The notes: generated by a model from the sequence alone, not told the origin. Positions 1 through 10,097 are shown, numbered from the stretch's first letter. The stretch is 64,000 bases of DNA from Kamptonema formosum PCC 6407 (GCF_000332155.1 NZ_KB235903.1:2656839-2720838); one strand, 5' to 3'. Numbers and translations: made by a program.

Positions 1-2052
1 CTCAGTCCCAAAGTTGGTTATTTTTAGTTGAACTTTACCTGGTTGAGCGCTAACGGTGACAATGATTTGCTTACCAGGAGGCGTGTACTTGCAAGCATTA
101 TTTAACAACTCGCTGACCAGACGATCCAGGCTAGAAATATCAGAAACTAAGGGAGGCATTTGTGTTTGTGGAAGCTCAATAATTAGCATAAGTTGCCGAG
201 CTTCCGCGCGTTCTTGAAAACCTGCCACGAGTTGCGGTAGCCAATGCTGAATCTGAACAGTTTCTAACACTAAAGACTGCCTTCCCGCTTCTAGCCGTTG
301 TAGATCTAACAAGTCATTAATTAAAGTAATTTCTCGATCGCATTCCCGCTGCAAAACTTCCAAGTATTGAGTTGCTTTTTGGCGGTGATGAGGTGATAGC
401 TGATCCTGTTTCATACAGATTTCTAACATCCTAATTGCCATTTTCATGTTAGCAACTGGAGCTCGCAATTCGTGAGAAACTGTACTCAAAAAGTCATCTT
501 TAAGCCAGTTGAGTTTTTCCAGAGATTTCACTTGCGCTTGGGCGGCTTCGTAGAGTCTGGCTTGGCGGATGGCGATCGCACATTGATTTGCTACCTGCTG
601 CACCATTCGTATTTCTAATTCCTGGAAAGCGTAGTCTCTATCATTAATTAACCACAAATCACCGATCGCTCCTCGATCGTCAAAAATTGGGCAGGCTAGC
701 ATTGCCACTTTGCCGCGCACAGGATTAGGAATAATGTTGCAGAACTGTAAATATTGAGCTTGAAAAAGTAACTGGTAAATTTCTGGGTACTCTGCCATCA
801 AAGCCACGCGACCTCGGTCGGAAAACATCGAATTAGTCCACTCATAACAGATGGTTGAAGTGTCAGCATCAAGGTCATATAATGAGGCATTACAACAGCG
901 GACACCCAGCCCTATTCCTAATTCTTGAACAGCAATTTGTAAAATCTGCTTTTCATCCAGGGAATCGCGTACTTTATCAGTAATTCGCTTCAGCATTGCT
1001 TCAAAGTCGAGGGCCTGTTGCAGTTGGGCTGTACGGTCTTTTACTTGCTGTTCTAAACCCCTGTGGAGGCGTTGCGCGATCGCGCTCACCAAGCGCTCTC
1101 GTTCGGTCTGCTGGTAGAGAGCTATTTCTGCGGCTTTCCGCTTGCTAATGTCCATTGTTGTCCCTACCATTCGTACTGGTTGACCCTTTTTATCGCTATA
1201 TAACTGAGTTTTTAAAACCATCCAATGAATGCTGCCATTACTCCAAATAACGCGAAAGTCAAAGTTGCAATTCTTCTTTTCTTGAACAGCTAAATTTATA
1301 GTTTGGCGTGCAAATTCGCGGTCTTCCTGATAAACGCATTCGAGAAAAGCTTCGCAGTTTCCTTGAAAAGGACTTGATGCTAAACCTAATAGTTGTTCAG
1401 TGTTATGATACCAGAGCAGTTGATTAGTTAGAATATTCCAATCCCAGATGCCCGTGTTGGCAGCTTCCAAGGCTAATCTTAATCGTTCTTCCTGCTGCTG
1501 TAGCGATGAATTAGCGAGTTTTATGTTAGTTATATCAAAGGCGATAGCTAAATATTGGAACGGTTTTTCACGAGCATCTAAAAAAGGAACAATTCTCACA
1601 TCGAGCCAGAAATAGCTTCCATCTTTGGCTCTATTATGAATCTCTCCTTGCCAAACTTGCCCTCTAGAAATGGTTGACCAAATGCTGTTAAAGAACGCTT
1701 GAGAATGATTGCCAGAGTTAAGCAGACGCGGATCTTTTCCAATCAGTTCTTGCCTAGAATATTGGGAAATTTGACAAAAATTATCGTTGAGATCGTTAAT
1801 AAGTCCTTTAGAATCTAGTGCTACCCAGATAGCAGTTCGATCTAAAGCAGATTTGAGGTCAGACAATCCTTTGACTGATGGTGGGATTTCTGAGTTAGCC
1901 TGTTGGTCGGACAAAAACTTGCCTTGACTGCTATTAGAACTTACAAAAATCTTACTTAGCAGACTTTTTAGAAGATTATTTAAACAAGCCTTGATATTAA
2001 GATAGGTAGTATCAAAAGGCTGTTCTACAATGGTCGTAATCAAGCTCATCAT
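1..2052 (-). CDS. PAS-PAS-GAF sensor histidine kinase (3' end cut by window)
   Basis: Reading the minus strand from ATG at 2052 gives at least 684 codons without a stop before the window edge. Two PAS regions come first (roughly residues 60-180 and 185-310; each ends in a DITN/DIS-type motif), then a short coiled linker, a GAF region (about 340-500) and a HisKA domain. The phospho-acceptor motif STVSHELRAP places the His at about residue 527. An N-box (NNACKYTPPG) follows near the edge, so the ATPase domain is cut. A GGAG about 6 bases upstream supports the start. It would be a cytosolic or membrane-peripheral two-component sensor; no transmembrane segment is visible. The ligand is unknown and the cognate regulator is not in the window. 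Confidence 0.9.
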   Translation of the reverse strand, partial: MMSLITTIVEQPFDTTYLNIKACLNNLLKSLLSKIFVSSNSSQGKFLSDQQANSEIPPSVKGLSDLKSALDRTAIWVALDSKGLINDLNDNFCQISQYSRQELIGKDPRLLNSGNHSQAFFNSIWSTISRGQVWQGEIHNRAKDGSYFWLDVRIVPFLDAREKPFQYLAIAFDITNIKLANSSLQQQEERLRLALEAANTGIWDWNILTNQLLWYHNTEQLLGLASSPFQGNCEAFLECVYQEDREFARQTINLAVQEKKNCNFDFRVIWSNGSIHWMVLKTQLYSDKKGQPVRMVGTTMDISKRKAAEIALYQQTERERLVSAIAQRLHRGLEQQVKDRTAQLQQALDFEAMLKRITDKVRDSLDEKQILQIAVQELGIGLGVRCCNASLYDLDADTSTICYEWTNSMFSDRGRVALMAEYPEIYQLLFQAQYLQFCNIIPNPVRGKVAMLACPIFDDRGAIGDLWLINDRDYAFQELEIRMVQQVANQCAIAIRQARLYEAAQAQVKSLEKLNWLKDDFLSTVSHELRAPVANMKMAIRMLEICMKQDQLSPHHRQKATQYLEVLQRECDREITLINDLLDLQRLEAGRQSLVLETVQIQHWLPQLVAGFQERAEARQLMLIIELPQTQMPPLVSDISSLDRLVSELLNNACKYTPPGKQIIVTVSAQPGKVQLKITNFGTE

Positions 2053-2289
2053 TAAAACTCCAAAGGGTAACGATTTTTATATTATTGCAACCTATCTTAA
2101 ACATTTTTTGTATTTTTGATCTCATTCTTGAGTAGTAAGAAACTTAACTTAAAGGTAGAGAATTGAAAGTGCCATAACTTATTATTTATAATTCTACTGT
2201 GATTGTCGTCACTTGCATAAGTTTTCTCACATATTAGAGTCAGTCTGTAAGCCTTTAAGTAAGAGAATATACTTAAATCTAAAACGCCA

Positions 2290-2703
2290 ATGACTGAAAA
2301 GCAGGCTAGCTCAGTCTTTTCCGTTCTGAATTCTACTAATTTCCTGGGCCTTCTACTTATAGAGGCAGTAGATTATGGAGTAGGCGATACCATGAAGACA
2401 TTAAATCTAGAGGCATTGATACTTTTATTATTTTTGCTATGGTCTGTTTTTTGGATGCTTCAGTTATTCAGAAAAATGCTTGACCTCATCCTTCATCCTC
2501 AACCTTCCGTTATCGTAAGAGGTAGAGGCGGCAGTGCAGATTCCAGAGTCGGAGATGTCGGTGATTCGGGTTGGGGTGATTCGGGTTGGGGTGATTCGGG
2601 TTGCAGTGATGGAAGTGGTGGTGACGGGGGTGGTGGTGATGGAGGTTGCAGTGATGGAGGTGGTGGTGACGGAGGTGGTAGTGATGGAGGTTGCGGTGAT
2701 TGA
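2290..2703 (+). CDS. Small membrane protein with Gly/Asp/Ser-rich repeat tail
   Basis: A 137-residue protein of unknown function. One hydrophobic segment (about residues 38-62, many Leu/Ile/Val) precedes a basic stretch and then a tail from about residue 78 composed almost only of Gly, Asp, Ser, Trp and three Cys, built from short repeats such as GDSGWGDSG and GGDGGCSDGG. At DNA level the tail contains tandem copies of a 15-base unit (gattcgggttggggt). The first ATG has no clear ribosome site; Met35 at 2392, just before the membrane segment, is an alternative start. The opposite strand also reads open here as Pro/Ser repeats, which I take as a by-product of the repeat. Similar Gly-rich tails occur on uncharacterised cyanobacterial membrane proteins. 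Confidence 0.55.
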   Translation: MTEKQASSVFSVLNSTNFLGLLLIEAVDYGVGDTMKTLNLEALILLLFLLWSVFWMLQLFRKMLDLILHPQPSVIVRGRGGSADSRVGDVGDSGWGDSGWGDSGCSDGSGGDGGGGDGGCSDGGGGDGGGSDGGCGD

Positions 2704-2833
2704 TAATAACTAAATTTCTGGAAAAGCAACCTTGACAGATGATTACATCGAAATAATTGATCTAGTCCGGTTTGCTTTTGGGGGGCTGCATACCCTAGTA
2801 TGATCTAGTCACGACTTGCTGCTTAATGACTGA

Positions 2834-4423
2834 ATGGCGATCGCAATTGACTTTGGCACTAGCAACACCGTAATCGCTCGCTGGAATCAAGCCTCCCAGC
2901 AGCCAGAAACCTTGAGATTACCAGGTTTATCTCTGATCTCCGCGCCAAATCCGCCCCTAATTCCCAGTTTGCTCTATGCTGAGGACGCGGCTCAGGGTAA
3001 AGTGGTACTGGGTCAACAAGTGCGCGATCGCGGCCTCGACTTAAATGCAGACCCCCGATTTTTCCGTAACTTCAAACGCGGAATAGGCACTCCTATCCAA
3101 GGTTTTTTGCCAGAATTAGACGGTCAAATTGTCACTTTTGAACAAGTTGGTCAATGGTTTCTTAACCACATTGTCGGCTCAATTCGTGAATTGCCATTAC
3201 CTGTAGATTCTGTAGTTTTTACCGTCCCGGTAGATAGTTTTGAAGCTTACCGCAACTGGCTAGGTAAAGTAAGTCAATCTTTACAAGTAGAACAAGTGCG
3301 GATGTTAGATGAACCCACCGCCGCCGCTTTGGGTTACGGTTTGGCAGATAGGGAAATTCTGCTAGTAATAGACTTTGGTGGTGGCACTCTCGACCTTTCT
3401 TTAGTTAGATTAGATAATTCTGAAGGTAAAAAACCTCTAGGCTTCATTCTTAAATGGGGCGAAAAACTCCTCGCTGAATCTTCAGGACAAAAGCTAAAAA
3501 CCGCCCGTGTTTTAGCTAAAGCTGGGCAAAACTTAGGCGGTTCTGATATTGATAACTGGCTGGTAGATTATTTTGCCCAGTCGCAAGGATTGGCGAAATC
3601 TCCTTTAACAACTCGTTTGGCAGAACGCTTAAAAATTCAGTTGTCCCTGCAATCGAAGGCCACAGAAGTTTATTTCAATGACGAAACTTTTGATAGTTAC
3701 GAACTAGAATTAGAGCGCGATCGCTTCGAGAATATCCTTGCCGAACATCAGTTTTTTGATAACCTGGACGAGTGCATGAATCAAGTATTGCAGCAAGCGC
3801 GTCGTCAAGGCATAGAAACGGCAGACATTGATGCAGTTTTATTAGTTGGTGGGACAGTCCAAATTCCAGCAGTTCAAACTTGGGTAGAGAAGTATTTTAA
3901 CTCAACAAAAATTAGGTGCCAGAAGCCATTTGAAGCGATCGCGCACGGTGCTTTGCAACTAAGTCAAGGCGTAGAAGTGAAAGATTTTCTCTATCACAGC
4001 TATGGTATTCGCTATTGGAACCGCCGCGACAATTGTCACAGTTGGCATCCTTTGATTAAATCCGGCCAAGCTTATCCGATGAGCGAACCAATAGAATTAG
4101 TATTAGGCGCATCTATCGAAAGTCAGCCCAGTATTGAATTAATTGTAGGGGAATTGGGAGCGGAAACTGGCGGCACAGAGGTTTATTTTGATGGCGATCG
4201 CTTGGTAACTCGTCAGTTATCTGGGAGGACATCTGTACAAGCACTTAACGATCGGGAGGGCGCACGCAGTATTGCTCAGTTAAATCCGCCTGGGTATCCG
4301 GGAAGCGATCGCATTAAAATCCTATTTCGAGTGGACAACCAGCGATTTTTGCGAATGACAGTAGAAGACTTGTTAACAACCCAAACCCTATTAGAAGATA
4401 AACCTGTTGTACAGCTAAGTTAG
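2834..4423 (+). CDS. Hsp70 (DnaK)-family ATPase, short form
   Basis: A 529-residue Hsp70/actin-fold protein. The nucleotide-binding motifs are all visible: phosphate-1 DFGTSNT near the N terminus, DEPTAAALGYG and phosphate-2 DFGGGTLDLS in the middle, and the adenosine motif LLVGGTVQIPAVQ near residue 340. The C-terminal part is only about 150 residues, shorter than DnaK's substrate-binding domain plus lid, and has no EEVD-like tail. It is therefore a DnaK-like protein rather than the housekeeping DnaK. Likely ATP-dependent; client and co-chaperones are unknown. No grpE or dnaJ gene lies nearby and it appears monocistronic. The ATG overlaps a short in-frame-stop region with no strong ribosome site. 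Confidence 0.88.
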   Translation: MAIAIDFGTSNTVIARWNQASQQPETLRLPGLSLISAPNPPLIPSLLYAEDAAQGKVVLGQQVRDRGLDLNADPRFFRNFKRGIGTPIQGFLPELDGQIVTFEQVGQWFLNHIVGSIRELPLPVDSVVFTVPVDSFEAYRNWLGKVSQSLQVEQVRMLDEPTAAALGYGLADREILLVIDFGGGTLDLSLVRLDNSEGKKPLGFILKWGEKLLAESSGQKLKTARVLAKAGQNLGGSDIDNWLVDYFAQSQGLAKSPLTTRLAERLKIQLSLQSKATEVYFNDETFDSYELELERDRFENILAEHQFFDNLDECMNQVLQQARRQGIETADIDAVLLVGGTVQIPAVQTWVEKYFNSTKIRCQKPFEAIAHGALQLSQGVEVKDFLYHSYGIRYWNRRDNCHSWHPLIKSGQAYPMSEPIELVLGASIESQPSIELIVGELGAETGGTEVYFDGDRLVTRQLSGRTSVQALNDREGARSIAQLNPPGYPGSDRIKILFRVDNQRFLRMTVEDLLTTQTLLEDKPVVQLS

Positions 4424-4425
4424 AC

Positions 4426-4529
4426 TAATTGGTAATTGGTAATTGGTAATTGGTAATTGGTAATTGCTAATTGCTAATTGCTAATTGCTAATTGCTAACA
4501 ACTAACAACTAACAACCAACAACTAACAA
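4426..4529. repeat. Heptamer short tandem repeats (taattgg, taattgc, taacaac)
   Basis: Directly after the Hsp70-like stop codon, about five copies of taattgg, four of taattgc and then several of taacaac run head to tail up to the stop codon of the next convergent gene. This is the short tandemly repeated repeat (STRR) type known in cyanobacterial genomes. Confidence 0.9.
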
Positions 4530-5045
4530 CTAAGATTTATGTACTACCACAGGCGTGCCTACATCAGCCCATTCAAATAGCCATTTAGCATGATCAACTG
4601 CAACATTTGTGCAGCCGTGAGTCACGGGATTGCCAAACAAATTATGCCAATCAGCCCCGTGAATTGCATTACCACCGTCGTAATACATTGTATAAGGAAC
4701 ATTGGGTAAATCATAGTCATCCCCAGTCATCCGGGTAGTTACGTACTTAGTTTGAATAGCAAAAGTTCCAACGCGGGTAGGAGTTGATGATTTACCTGTA
4801 GAAACAATAACTGCATAAACTGCTTTATTACCTTCCCAAGCTACCAATCGCTGCCGGGATAAGTCAATTTCAATCCATCGTTGATTGGATTGTTGTAACT
4901 GCATAATTCTATAAGCAATTTTGTTGTGTGCCTCGTTTGCCGTTGCCGGAGTTGACGCGCCACACAAAGCGGAAATGCTCAAAGCACTACAAGCACACAA
5001 AGTTACAGCGCGACGCAACCAAATTGAGCTAATAATGTTTTTCAT
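4530..5045 (-). CDS. Secreted L,D-transpeptidase (YkuD family)
   Basis: A 171-residue protein with a cleavable signal peptide (hydrophobic to about residue 35, Ala-rich end) followed by a single YkuD domain. The catalytic signature is clear: IHGADWHNLFG followed by THGCTN with the nucleophile at about Cys145. The family forms 3-3 cross-links in peptidoglycan or attaches proteins to it, acting in the periplasm. There is no LysM or peptidoglycan-binding domain, so it is a minimal enzyme. The start is supported by a GAGGTG sequence upstream. It is convergent with the Hsp70-like gene across a repeat array. Confidence 0.92.
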   Translation of the reverse strand: MKNIISSIWLRRAVTLCACSALSISALCGASTPATANEAHNKIAYRIMQLQQSNQRWIEIDLSRQRLVAWEGNKAVYAVIVSTGKSSTPTRVGTFAIQTKYVTTRMTGDDYDLPNVPYTMYYDGGNAIHGADWHNLFGNPVTHGCTNVAVDHAKWLFEWADVGTPVVVHKS

Positions 5046-5173
5046 TCTTCACACCTCTGAGGTTTGGAAAACTAGATAATTTCAGGGTTTCCCATTTACA
5101 TAATATAGCTAAAGATTTTATCCTGATCGCAGGCAACTTATCTGTTATAGCATTCTTGCCTAATCTTTACCCT

Positions 5174-5806
5174 TCAGGTTAAATTCTTTACAAGATTACG
5201 AGCCAACTGTGCGATCGCGTCCCAATCTCCAGTTTCTACTAGCTGTTGAGGAAACAAATCCCCTGCCAAACCCACCGCGATCGCGCCTGCTTCGATAAAT
5301 ATTTTAGCATTTTCCAGAGTAACACCTCCAGTAGGAATTAGGGGAATATTACCCAGTGGCCCTTGCAAACTTTTAATGTAGCTAGCACCTCCTGTTGCTG
5401 AGATGGGAAAAACCTTAACACAGCTAGCGCCAGCTTGCCAGGCGCTAACTATTTCCGTAGGCGAGAAAGCACCAGGAATTATTGGTATACCTGCATTAAC
5501 TGCGGCTTCAATCATAGCTAAATCGGTGTGGGGAGTAAAGAGAAATTGAGCGCCACACTCAACAGCTCGCTCTAGCTGCTCTAAGTTTAAGAGCGTACCA
5601 GTACCAATTGTAAACTCTGGCAATTCCGAGCGCAATTGGGAAATTAGCTCAGGTGCGCGATCGCTGTTCCAGGTAATTTCAATTAACTGAATTCCTCCCT
5701 TTGCTATAGCTTTAGCCATCAGCGCTCCCAGTTCCATTTTTGGGGAACGTATGACCGCGATCGCGCGGTGTTTTTGCAGTAGTTTTAACCAATATCGATC
5801 GTTCAT
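5174..5806 (-). CDS. eda: 2-keto-3-deoxy-6-phosphogluconate aldolase (KDPG/KHG aldolase)
   Basis: A 210-residue class I aldolase of usual family length. It splits KDPG to pyruvate and glyceraldehyde 3-phosphate in the Entner-Doudoroff route; some members act on 4-hydroxy-2-oxoglutarate. The catalytic Glu (about E43 in LIEITWNSD), the Schiff-base Lys (about K131 in SCVKVFPIS) and the phosphate-binding Gly motifs GTGTL and PTGGV are all present. No edd or sugar-kinase gene is adjacent, so the pathway context comes from the family rather than from neighbours. Substrate choice between KDPG and KHG cannot be settled by eye. Confidence 0.92.
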   Translation of the reverse strand: MNDRYWLKLLQKHRAIAVIRSPKMELGALMAKAIAKGGIQLIEITWNSDRAPELISQLRSELPEFTIGTGTLLNLEQLERAVECGAQFLFTPHTDLAMIEAAVNAGIPIIPGAFSPTEIVSAWQAGASCVKVFPISATGGASYIKSLQGPLGNIPLIPTGGVTLENAKIFIEAGAIAVGLAGDLFPQQLVETGDWDAIAQLARNLVKNLT

Positions 5807-6064
5807 GCTAATTTATTATAATATACATATTCACTATCAAAATTGTGGAAGTTGGTCATCGCCGGGAAATTTACGAAAGATGAATGAGTGCGATCGCGTC
5901 TTGCTTCTCTCTTTAAAAGCTATCCCCGCACTCAATTACTTATTTAAGCTACTCTCAGTGTAACAGCCTCTCGGCATTACCGTTCTCTACAAAAAAAGGT
6001 AAACTGGTATAGTCGTGTATGCTGTGGGTATCACCCCCCTGCGGCAGATTTTCGTGGAGGCTTA

Positions 6065-6697
6065 ATGAATAATTTTGATGCAGCTACTCCTCTCAAGTCC
6101 CAAGGAGTTAGTCGCTTATTAACGCAGTTTCTTTGGGCTAACCTATCGTTAGCCATCATTTCCCTAATTTTCTCTTTGCTTAAAGTAATAGCACCGACTA
6201 TTTCTGAGGCGCTTCAAGGTCTGCAAGAGATTTTGCTATTTGTTGCACTTTTTATAGGCTTGGTTGCGTTAGTGCTTTGGCTAGTATGGCTATATCGTCT
6301 GCACGTCGATCTCAAGGTTCTCTTCAAGGATTATCCCATCACGCCAGGAGGAGCCCTTGCAAGATTTTTGATCCCCATATACAGCTTTTGGGGAATTTGG
6401 AATACACTATCAACATTTGGCAATACATTTAAGCAGGAAGGAGGGGAATTGGTAAAGTGGGCCGAGCAGCTAGATCCGCTAATTGGAGGGTTTTACGCTT
6501 TAACTATTGGCTCAAATATATTGAACCGGGAAATGTCAAGAATGCAAAGACAGAATTCAGAAATAGAGCCTTTATGGTTCTTAGTTAGTGATATAGTCAG
6601 CGTGTTTTTATCTGTCGTGGTACTGCAAATGGTAAAAGTTATGAAAAGTGCCATTGCTGAAAAAGCCAGACAACCGCAAATTACACCCTCTCCATAA
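6065..6697 (+). CDS. Multi-pass membrane protein, DUF4328-like
   Basis: A 210-residue protein with about four hydrophobic segments (roughly residues 22-45, 53-80, 102-120 and 168-190). The core WLYRLHVDLKVL followed by a Pro/Gly turn, a FLIPIYSFWGIWNTL segment and a later cytosolic loop resembles the DUF4328 pattern, whose function is not known. The ATG follows a GGAGG-like site (gtggaggc) at good spacing. It stands alone between eda and polA, followed by heptamer repeats. Family assignment is by motif recall only. Confidence 0.72.
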   Translation: MNNFDAATPLKSQGVSRLLTQFLWANLSLAIISLIFSLLKVIAPTISEALQGLQEILLFVALFIGLVALVLWLVWLYRLHVDLKVLFKDYPITPGGALARFLIPIYSFWGIWNTLSTFGNTFKQEGGELVKWAEQLDPLIGGFYALTIGSNILNREMSRMQRQNSEIEPLWFLVSDIVSVFLSVVVLQMVKVMKSAIAEKARQPQITPSP

Positions 6698-6867
6698 TGG
6701 CTAATGGCTAATGGCTAATTGCTAATTGCTAATGGCTAATGGCTAATTGCTAATTGCTAATTGCTATAGCAACCGCCAAGACGGTTAGGACATTTTGAAT
6801 AGCTGAAACCATTGATTCTATTCCCTTCTTCCCCTAGCCCCTAGTCCCTAGCCCCTAGCCCCTAGCT
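6698..6867. repeat. Tandem repeat arrays (taatggc/taattgc and cccctag)
   Basis: Heptamer copies of taatggc and taattgc cover 6698-6767. A tatagcaaccgccaaga segment follows; related copies occur near 46155 and 52860. Then 6831-6867 holds overlapping cccctag units that end at the polA stop codon. Confidence 0.85.
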
Positions 6868-6869
6868 AT

Positions 6870-9800
6870 TTACTTCGTCTCCATCCAATTTTGCCCCGCA
6901 TGAATATCAACCACTAGCGGTACACTTAACTCTACAGCATTTTCCATTGTATTCTTAATTTTATGCTGCAATTCTTCCCACTCATCGGGCGGTACTTCCA
7001 ACACTAATTCATCATGAACTTGTAATAGTAAACGCGCCTGACGATCCTTCAAGATATCATGCAGTTTCACCATTGCCACCTTAATAATATCAGCACTGGA
7101 GCCCTGAATTGGAGCATTAGCAGCAGCTCGTAAAAGTTGTGCGTCATTCTGACCTATATTTTTGAGAGTAGCCAGGTTAATGTCTTGAACATCAGAGTCT
7201 TTCAGTTTGCGGACACTTTCGCCCTCGAATTTGAAATAGCGGCGACGGCCTAGAATTGTTGAGACGTAACCTTGCGCGATCGCATCCTTCTTGACCCTAT
7301 TCAAATACTCAAAAACCCTAGAATACCGCTGATTAAACCTCTCAATAAACAGCTTAGCTTGCGTCGGACTCACCCCTTCCACAGACCGTGCAAATCTCTG
7401 CGCCCCCATTCCATAAATTACGCCAAAATTAATCGTTTTGCCCAACCTGCGCTCGTCCGGCGTTACTGTTTCCTTTTCAAATAAGAGTTTAGCAGTCACA
7501 GTATGCACGTCCTGATTCGTTTTGTAAGCTTCAACTAACACAGGTTCTTGAGTTAAATGAGCCAAAATTCTTAACTCAATTTGAGAATAGTCAGCAGACA
7601 CCATCAGCCAGCCTTCTTTAGGCAAAAATGCCTTGCGAATTTGTCGAGAAAATTCAGTGCGGATGGGAATATTCTGCAAATTTGGATTAGAAGAAGATAG
7701 CCTCCCCGTCCCCGTAGCGGCCTGATTAAAATCTGTATGCACCCGTCCAGTATCAGGACGCACTAACTGCGGGAGTGCATCCACATAAGTTGACTTTAAC
7801 TTTGATAAAGTGCGATGCTCCAAAATAGTTTTGACTACCTCGTGATCGTCTTGCAACTTTTCCAAAACAGCAGCATCAGTAGAATAGCCGCTTTGAATTC
7901 TTCGGGATTTTTTGATATCTAGTTTTAGAGTTTCAAACAACAGTTTGCTTAACTGTTTTGGCGAACTCAAACTAAATTCTTCCCCAGCGACTTCGTAGGC
8001 TGTCTGCTCAATTAATTGTAATTTATTTTCTAGCTCCTGTGATAGTTCGTTGAGATACTCTGTGTTAATGCGAATACCCTTATATTCCATCTGAGCTAAA
8101 ACAGGTTCTAGAGGCTGTTCTACTTTTATTAACAACTGTTCTAAAGACGCTGTAAGCGGCTTTTCTGCATCAAGTTCTTCTAGTTTTTCGCGAAGTTTAC
8201 TTACTAGCTGGAACGTTGTATAGACATCCATACCGCAGTAGTTAGCAACAATCGGAATGGCTAAATCTGCAATTGTTTGCTCTTTAGAGACTAAATCTTT
8301 ATAACTTTTTGCAGTTAACTTGGGATCTTCCAAGTATTCCTTACACAGAGCAGTAAGGTTGTGACTGCCTTCGGGATCGATGACATAACTAGCTAACATC
8401 GTGTCAAATACTACGCCAGCTAATTTGATTCCCTGACAACGCAGAATTAAGCGGTCAAATTTAGCATTCTGCAAGGCTTTAGGATAATTATTGTCTTCTA
8501 AAATTGGACGCAATGCTTCTAAAACTATGGCTTTATCTAAATTTTGACCAGTTTTATGTCCTGTAGGAATGTAAGCTAAATCTGCTTCCCCAGTTCCCCA
8601 ACAACAGCCAATTCCTACTAATTCAGCGTCTCGCGGTTCTAAGGCTGTAGTTTCAGTATCCCACGCAACAGGTGTGGCTGAATCGGTGAAAGTTCGCAAT
8701 AGTTGCACTAATTCGGTTAGCTGTTCAGGAGTATGAATAATCCTCGGTTTAATGGGCAAAATTGCCTGCTGTTGAGCCTCTCTGGTATCCTCTAAGTTCC
8801 AAAACCAGCTTGCATCATCTTCATTGTTTGATAAAGAGCGATCGCTATTTTCTTTACTAACTCTATCTTCACTAATTTCAGTCTTGATTGTGGTGCGATT
8901 GTCCTGATCTACCTCTTCTATTTTCCGACTGGAAGCCTCCTCTCCACTCTGTTCTACACCGCCAAATCGCTTCTGAAGTTGCTTGACTTTATTTAAAAAT
9001 GTCTTAAACTCTAATTTTTCTAAAACTGGTATTAAAGCTGCCTCGTCAAAACCAGCAAGCTTGCATTCTTCTAACTCAATTTCCAAGGGTACATCACATA
9101 TAATCTTAGCAAGATGCTGGGAATGATAGGCCTCGGTTTTTCCGTCTTCCAGCTTTTTCCGCACAGCTCCTTTAACCTGATCTAAAGAAGCATAAATCCG
9201 ATCGAGAGAGTTGTAAGTTGTCAACAACTGCACAGCGGTTTTTTCGCCAATCCCTCTCACTCCAGGGATGTTATCAGAGGCATCGCCGCACAGAGCTTTA
9301 TAATCAACTACTTGATCGGGTCTAATTCCCAGTTTTTCAATTACTTGTTCTGGGCCGTATTCTTGACCTCTTCCTGTACCACCGCGCCCGAAAGAGTCTC
9401 TACCGAGACGTAAAACGCTGATATTTGCGTCTGTATTAACAAGCTGAAATAGATCCTGGTCGCCTGTAAGAATTTTAACGCAGAAACCTGCTAAACTCGC
9501 TCTTTGTGCTAAGGTTCCTAAGACATCATCGGCTTCATAACCAGGAGCAGTTACTATTGACAAATGGAAGTAACTTAATAGTTCTTGAAGATTTTTGAGG
9601 TCAATAATAAAATCTTCGGGAGTTTCAGTTCTGTCTGCTTTGTAGGTATCGTCAGCTTCGTGGCGAAACGTAGGCAAACCGAGGTCAAAAGCGATAGCCA
9701 TATACTCCGGTTCCTCTGCCGCCATCACCTCTAAGAGCGACTTGAGGAAACCAAAAGATGCACTCGTGGGAATACCTGTGGAAGTCCGCAACCCCCCATC

Positions 9801-9902
9801 TCGACTTTTGGCAAAGGCGTAGTAGGAGCGAAAAGCCAAGGAGTGGCCGTCAACTAGGACGAAAGTAGGAATTTGATTTGCCAACACAGAAATAGACACC
9901 AA
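6870..9902 (-). CDS. polA: DNA polymerase I
   Basis: A 1010-residue family A polymerase with all three domains. The N-terminal 5' nuclease (about 12-310) has LVDGHSLAFRSYYAF and YEADDVLGTLA with Asp clusters. An acidic linker of about 70 residues follows. The 3'-5' exonuclease appears catalytically intact: WDTETT (Exo I), NAKFDRLIL (Exo II) and YCGMDVYT (Exo III). The polymerase domain (about 620-1010) has motif A (SADYSQIELRILAH), motif B (RRLGKTINFGVIYGMG) and motif C (QVHDELVLE). It fills gaps in repair and removes Okazaki primers. The length is greater than E. coli Pol I (928) mainly because of the linker. Transcribed alone. Confidence 0.98.
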   Translation of the reverse strand: MVSISVLANQIPTFVLVDGHSLAFRSYYAFAKSRDGGLRTSTGIPTSASFGFLKSLLEVMAAEEPEYMAIAFDLGLPTFRHEADDTYKADRTETPEDFIIDLKNLQELLSYFHLSIVTAPGYEADDVLGTLAQRASLAGFCVKILTGDQDLFQLVNTDANISVLRLGRDSFGRGGTGRGQEYGPEQVIEKLGIRPDQVVDYKALCGDASDNIPGVRGIGEKTAVQLLTTYNSLDRIYASLDQVKGAVRKKLEDGKTEAYHSQHLAKIICDVPLEIELEECKLAGFDEAALIPVLEKLEFKTFLNKVKQLQKRFGGVEQSGEEASSRKIEEVDQDNRTTIKTEISEDRVSKENSDRSLSNNEDDASWFWNLEDTREAQQQAILPIKPRIIHTPEQLTELVQLLRTFTDSATPVAWDTETTALEPRDAELVGIGCCWGTGEADLAYIPTGHKTGQNLDKAIVLEALRPILEDNNYPKALQNAKFDRLILRCQGIKLAGVVFDTMLASYVIDPEGSHNLTALCKEYLEDPKLTAKSYKDLVSKEQTIADLAIPIVANYCGMDVYTTFQLVSKLREKLEELDAEKPLTASLEQLLIKVEQPLEPVLAQMEYKGIRINTEYLNELSQELENKLQLIEQTAYEVAGEEFSLSSPKQLSKLLFETLKLDIKKSRRIQSGYSTDAAVLEKLQDDHEVVKTILEHRTLSKLKSTYVDALPQLVRPDTGRVHTDFNQAATGTGRLSSSNPNLQNIPIRTEFSRQIRKAFLPKEGWLMVSADYSQIELRILAHLTQEPVLVEAYKTNQDVHTVTAKLLFEKETVTPDERRLGKTINFGVIYGMGAQRFARSVEGVSPTQAKLFIERFNQRYSRVFEYLNRVKKDAIAQGYVSTILGRRRYFKFEGESVRKLKDSDVQDINLATLKNIGQNDAQLLRAAANAPIQGSSADIIKVAMVKLHDILKDRQARLLLQVHDELVLEVPPDEWEELQHKIKNTMENAVELSVPLVVDIHAGQNWMETK

Positions 9903-10097
9903 TAGCGCGAGACAATAGTTCTATTCTAACGAATTATAGCAGCAGGAAGATGGAAGAAGGAAAATACAGGAAAAATCAATGGTTTTAGGAGTTGACAAGC
10001 TTTGTTTCGCCTTGAGGATTGCTATATCTCGCCCTATGGCAATTAAAAATTAATGAAGGGGGTATGGAAACTCTAATTAAGTAGAGGCCGGCAGGAT

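Noticed and set aside
2499-2729. Minus-strand Pro/Ser-rich open frame
   Set aside because: It is the complement of the Gly/Asp repeat tail; composition follows from the repeat.
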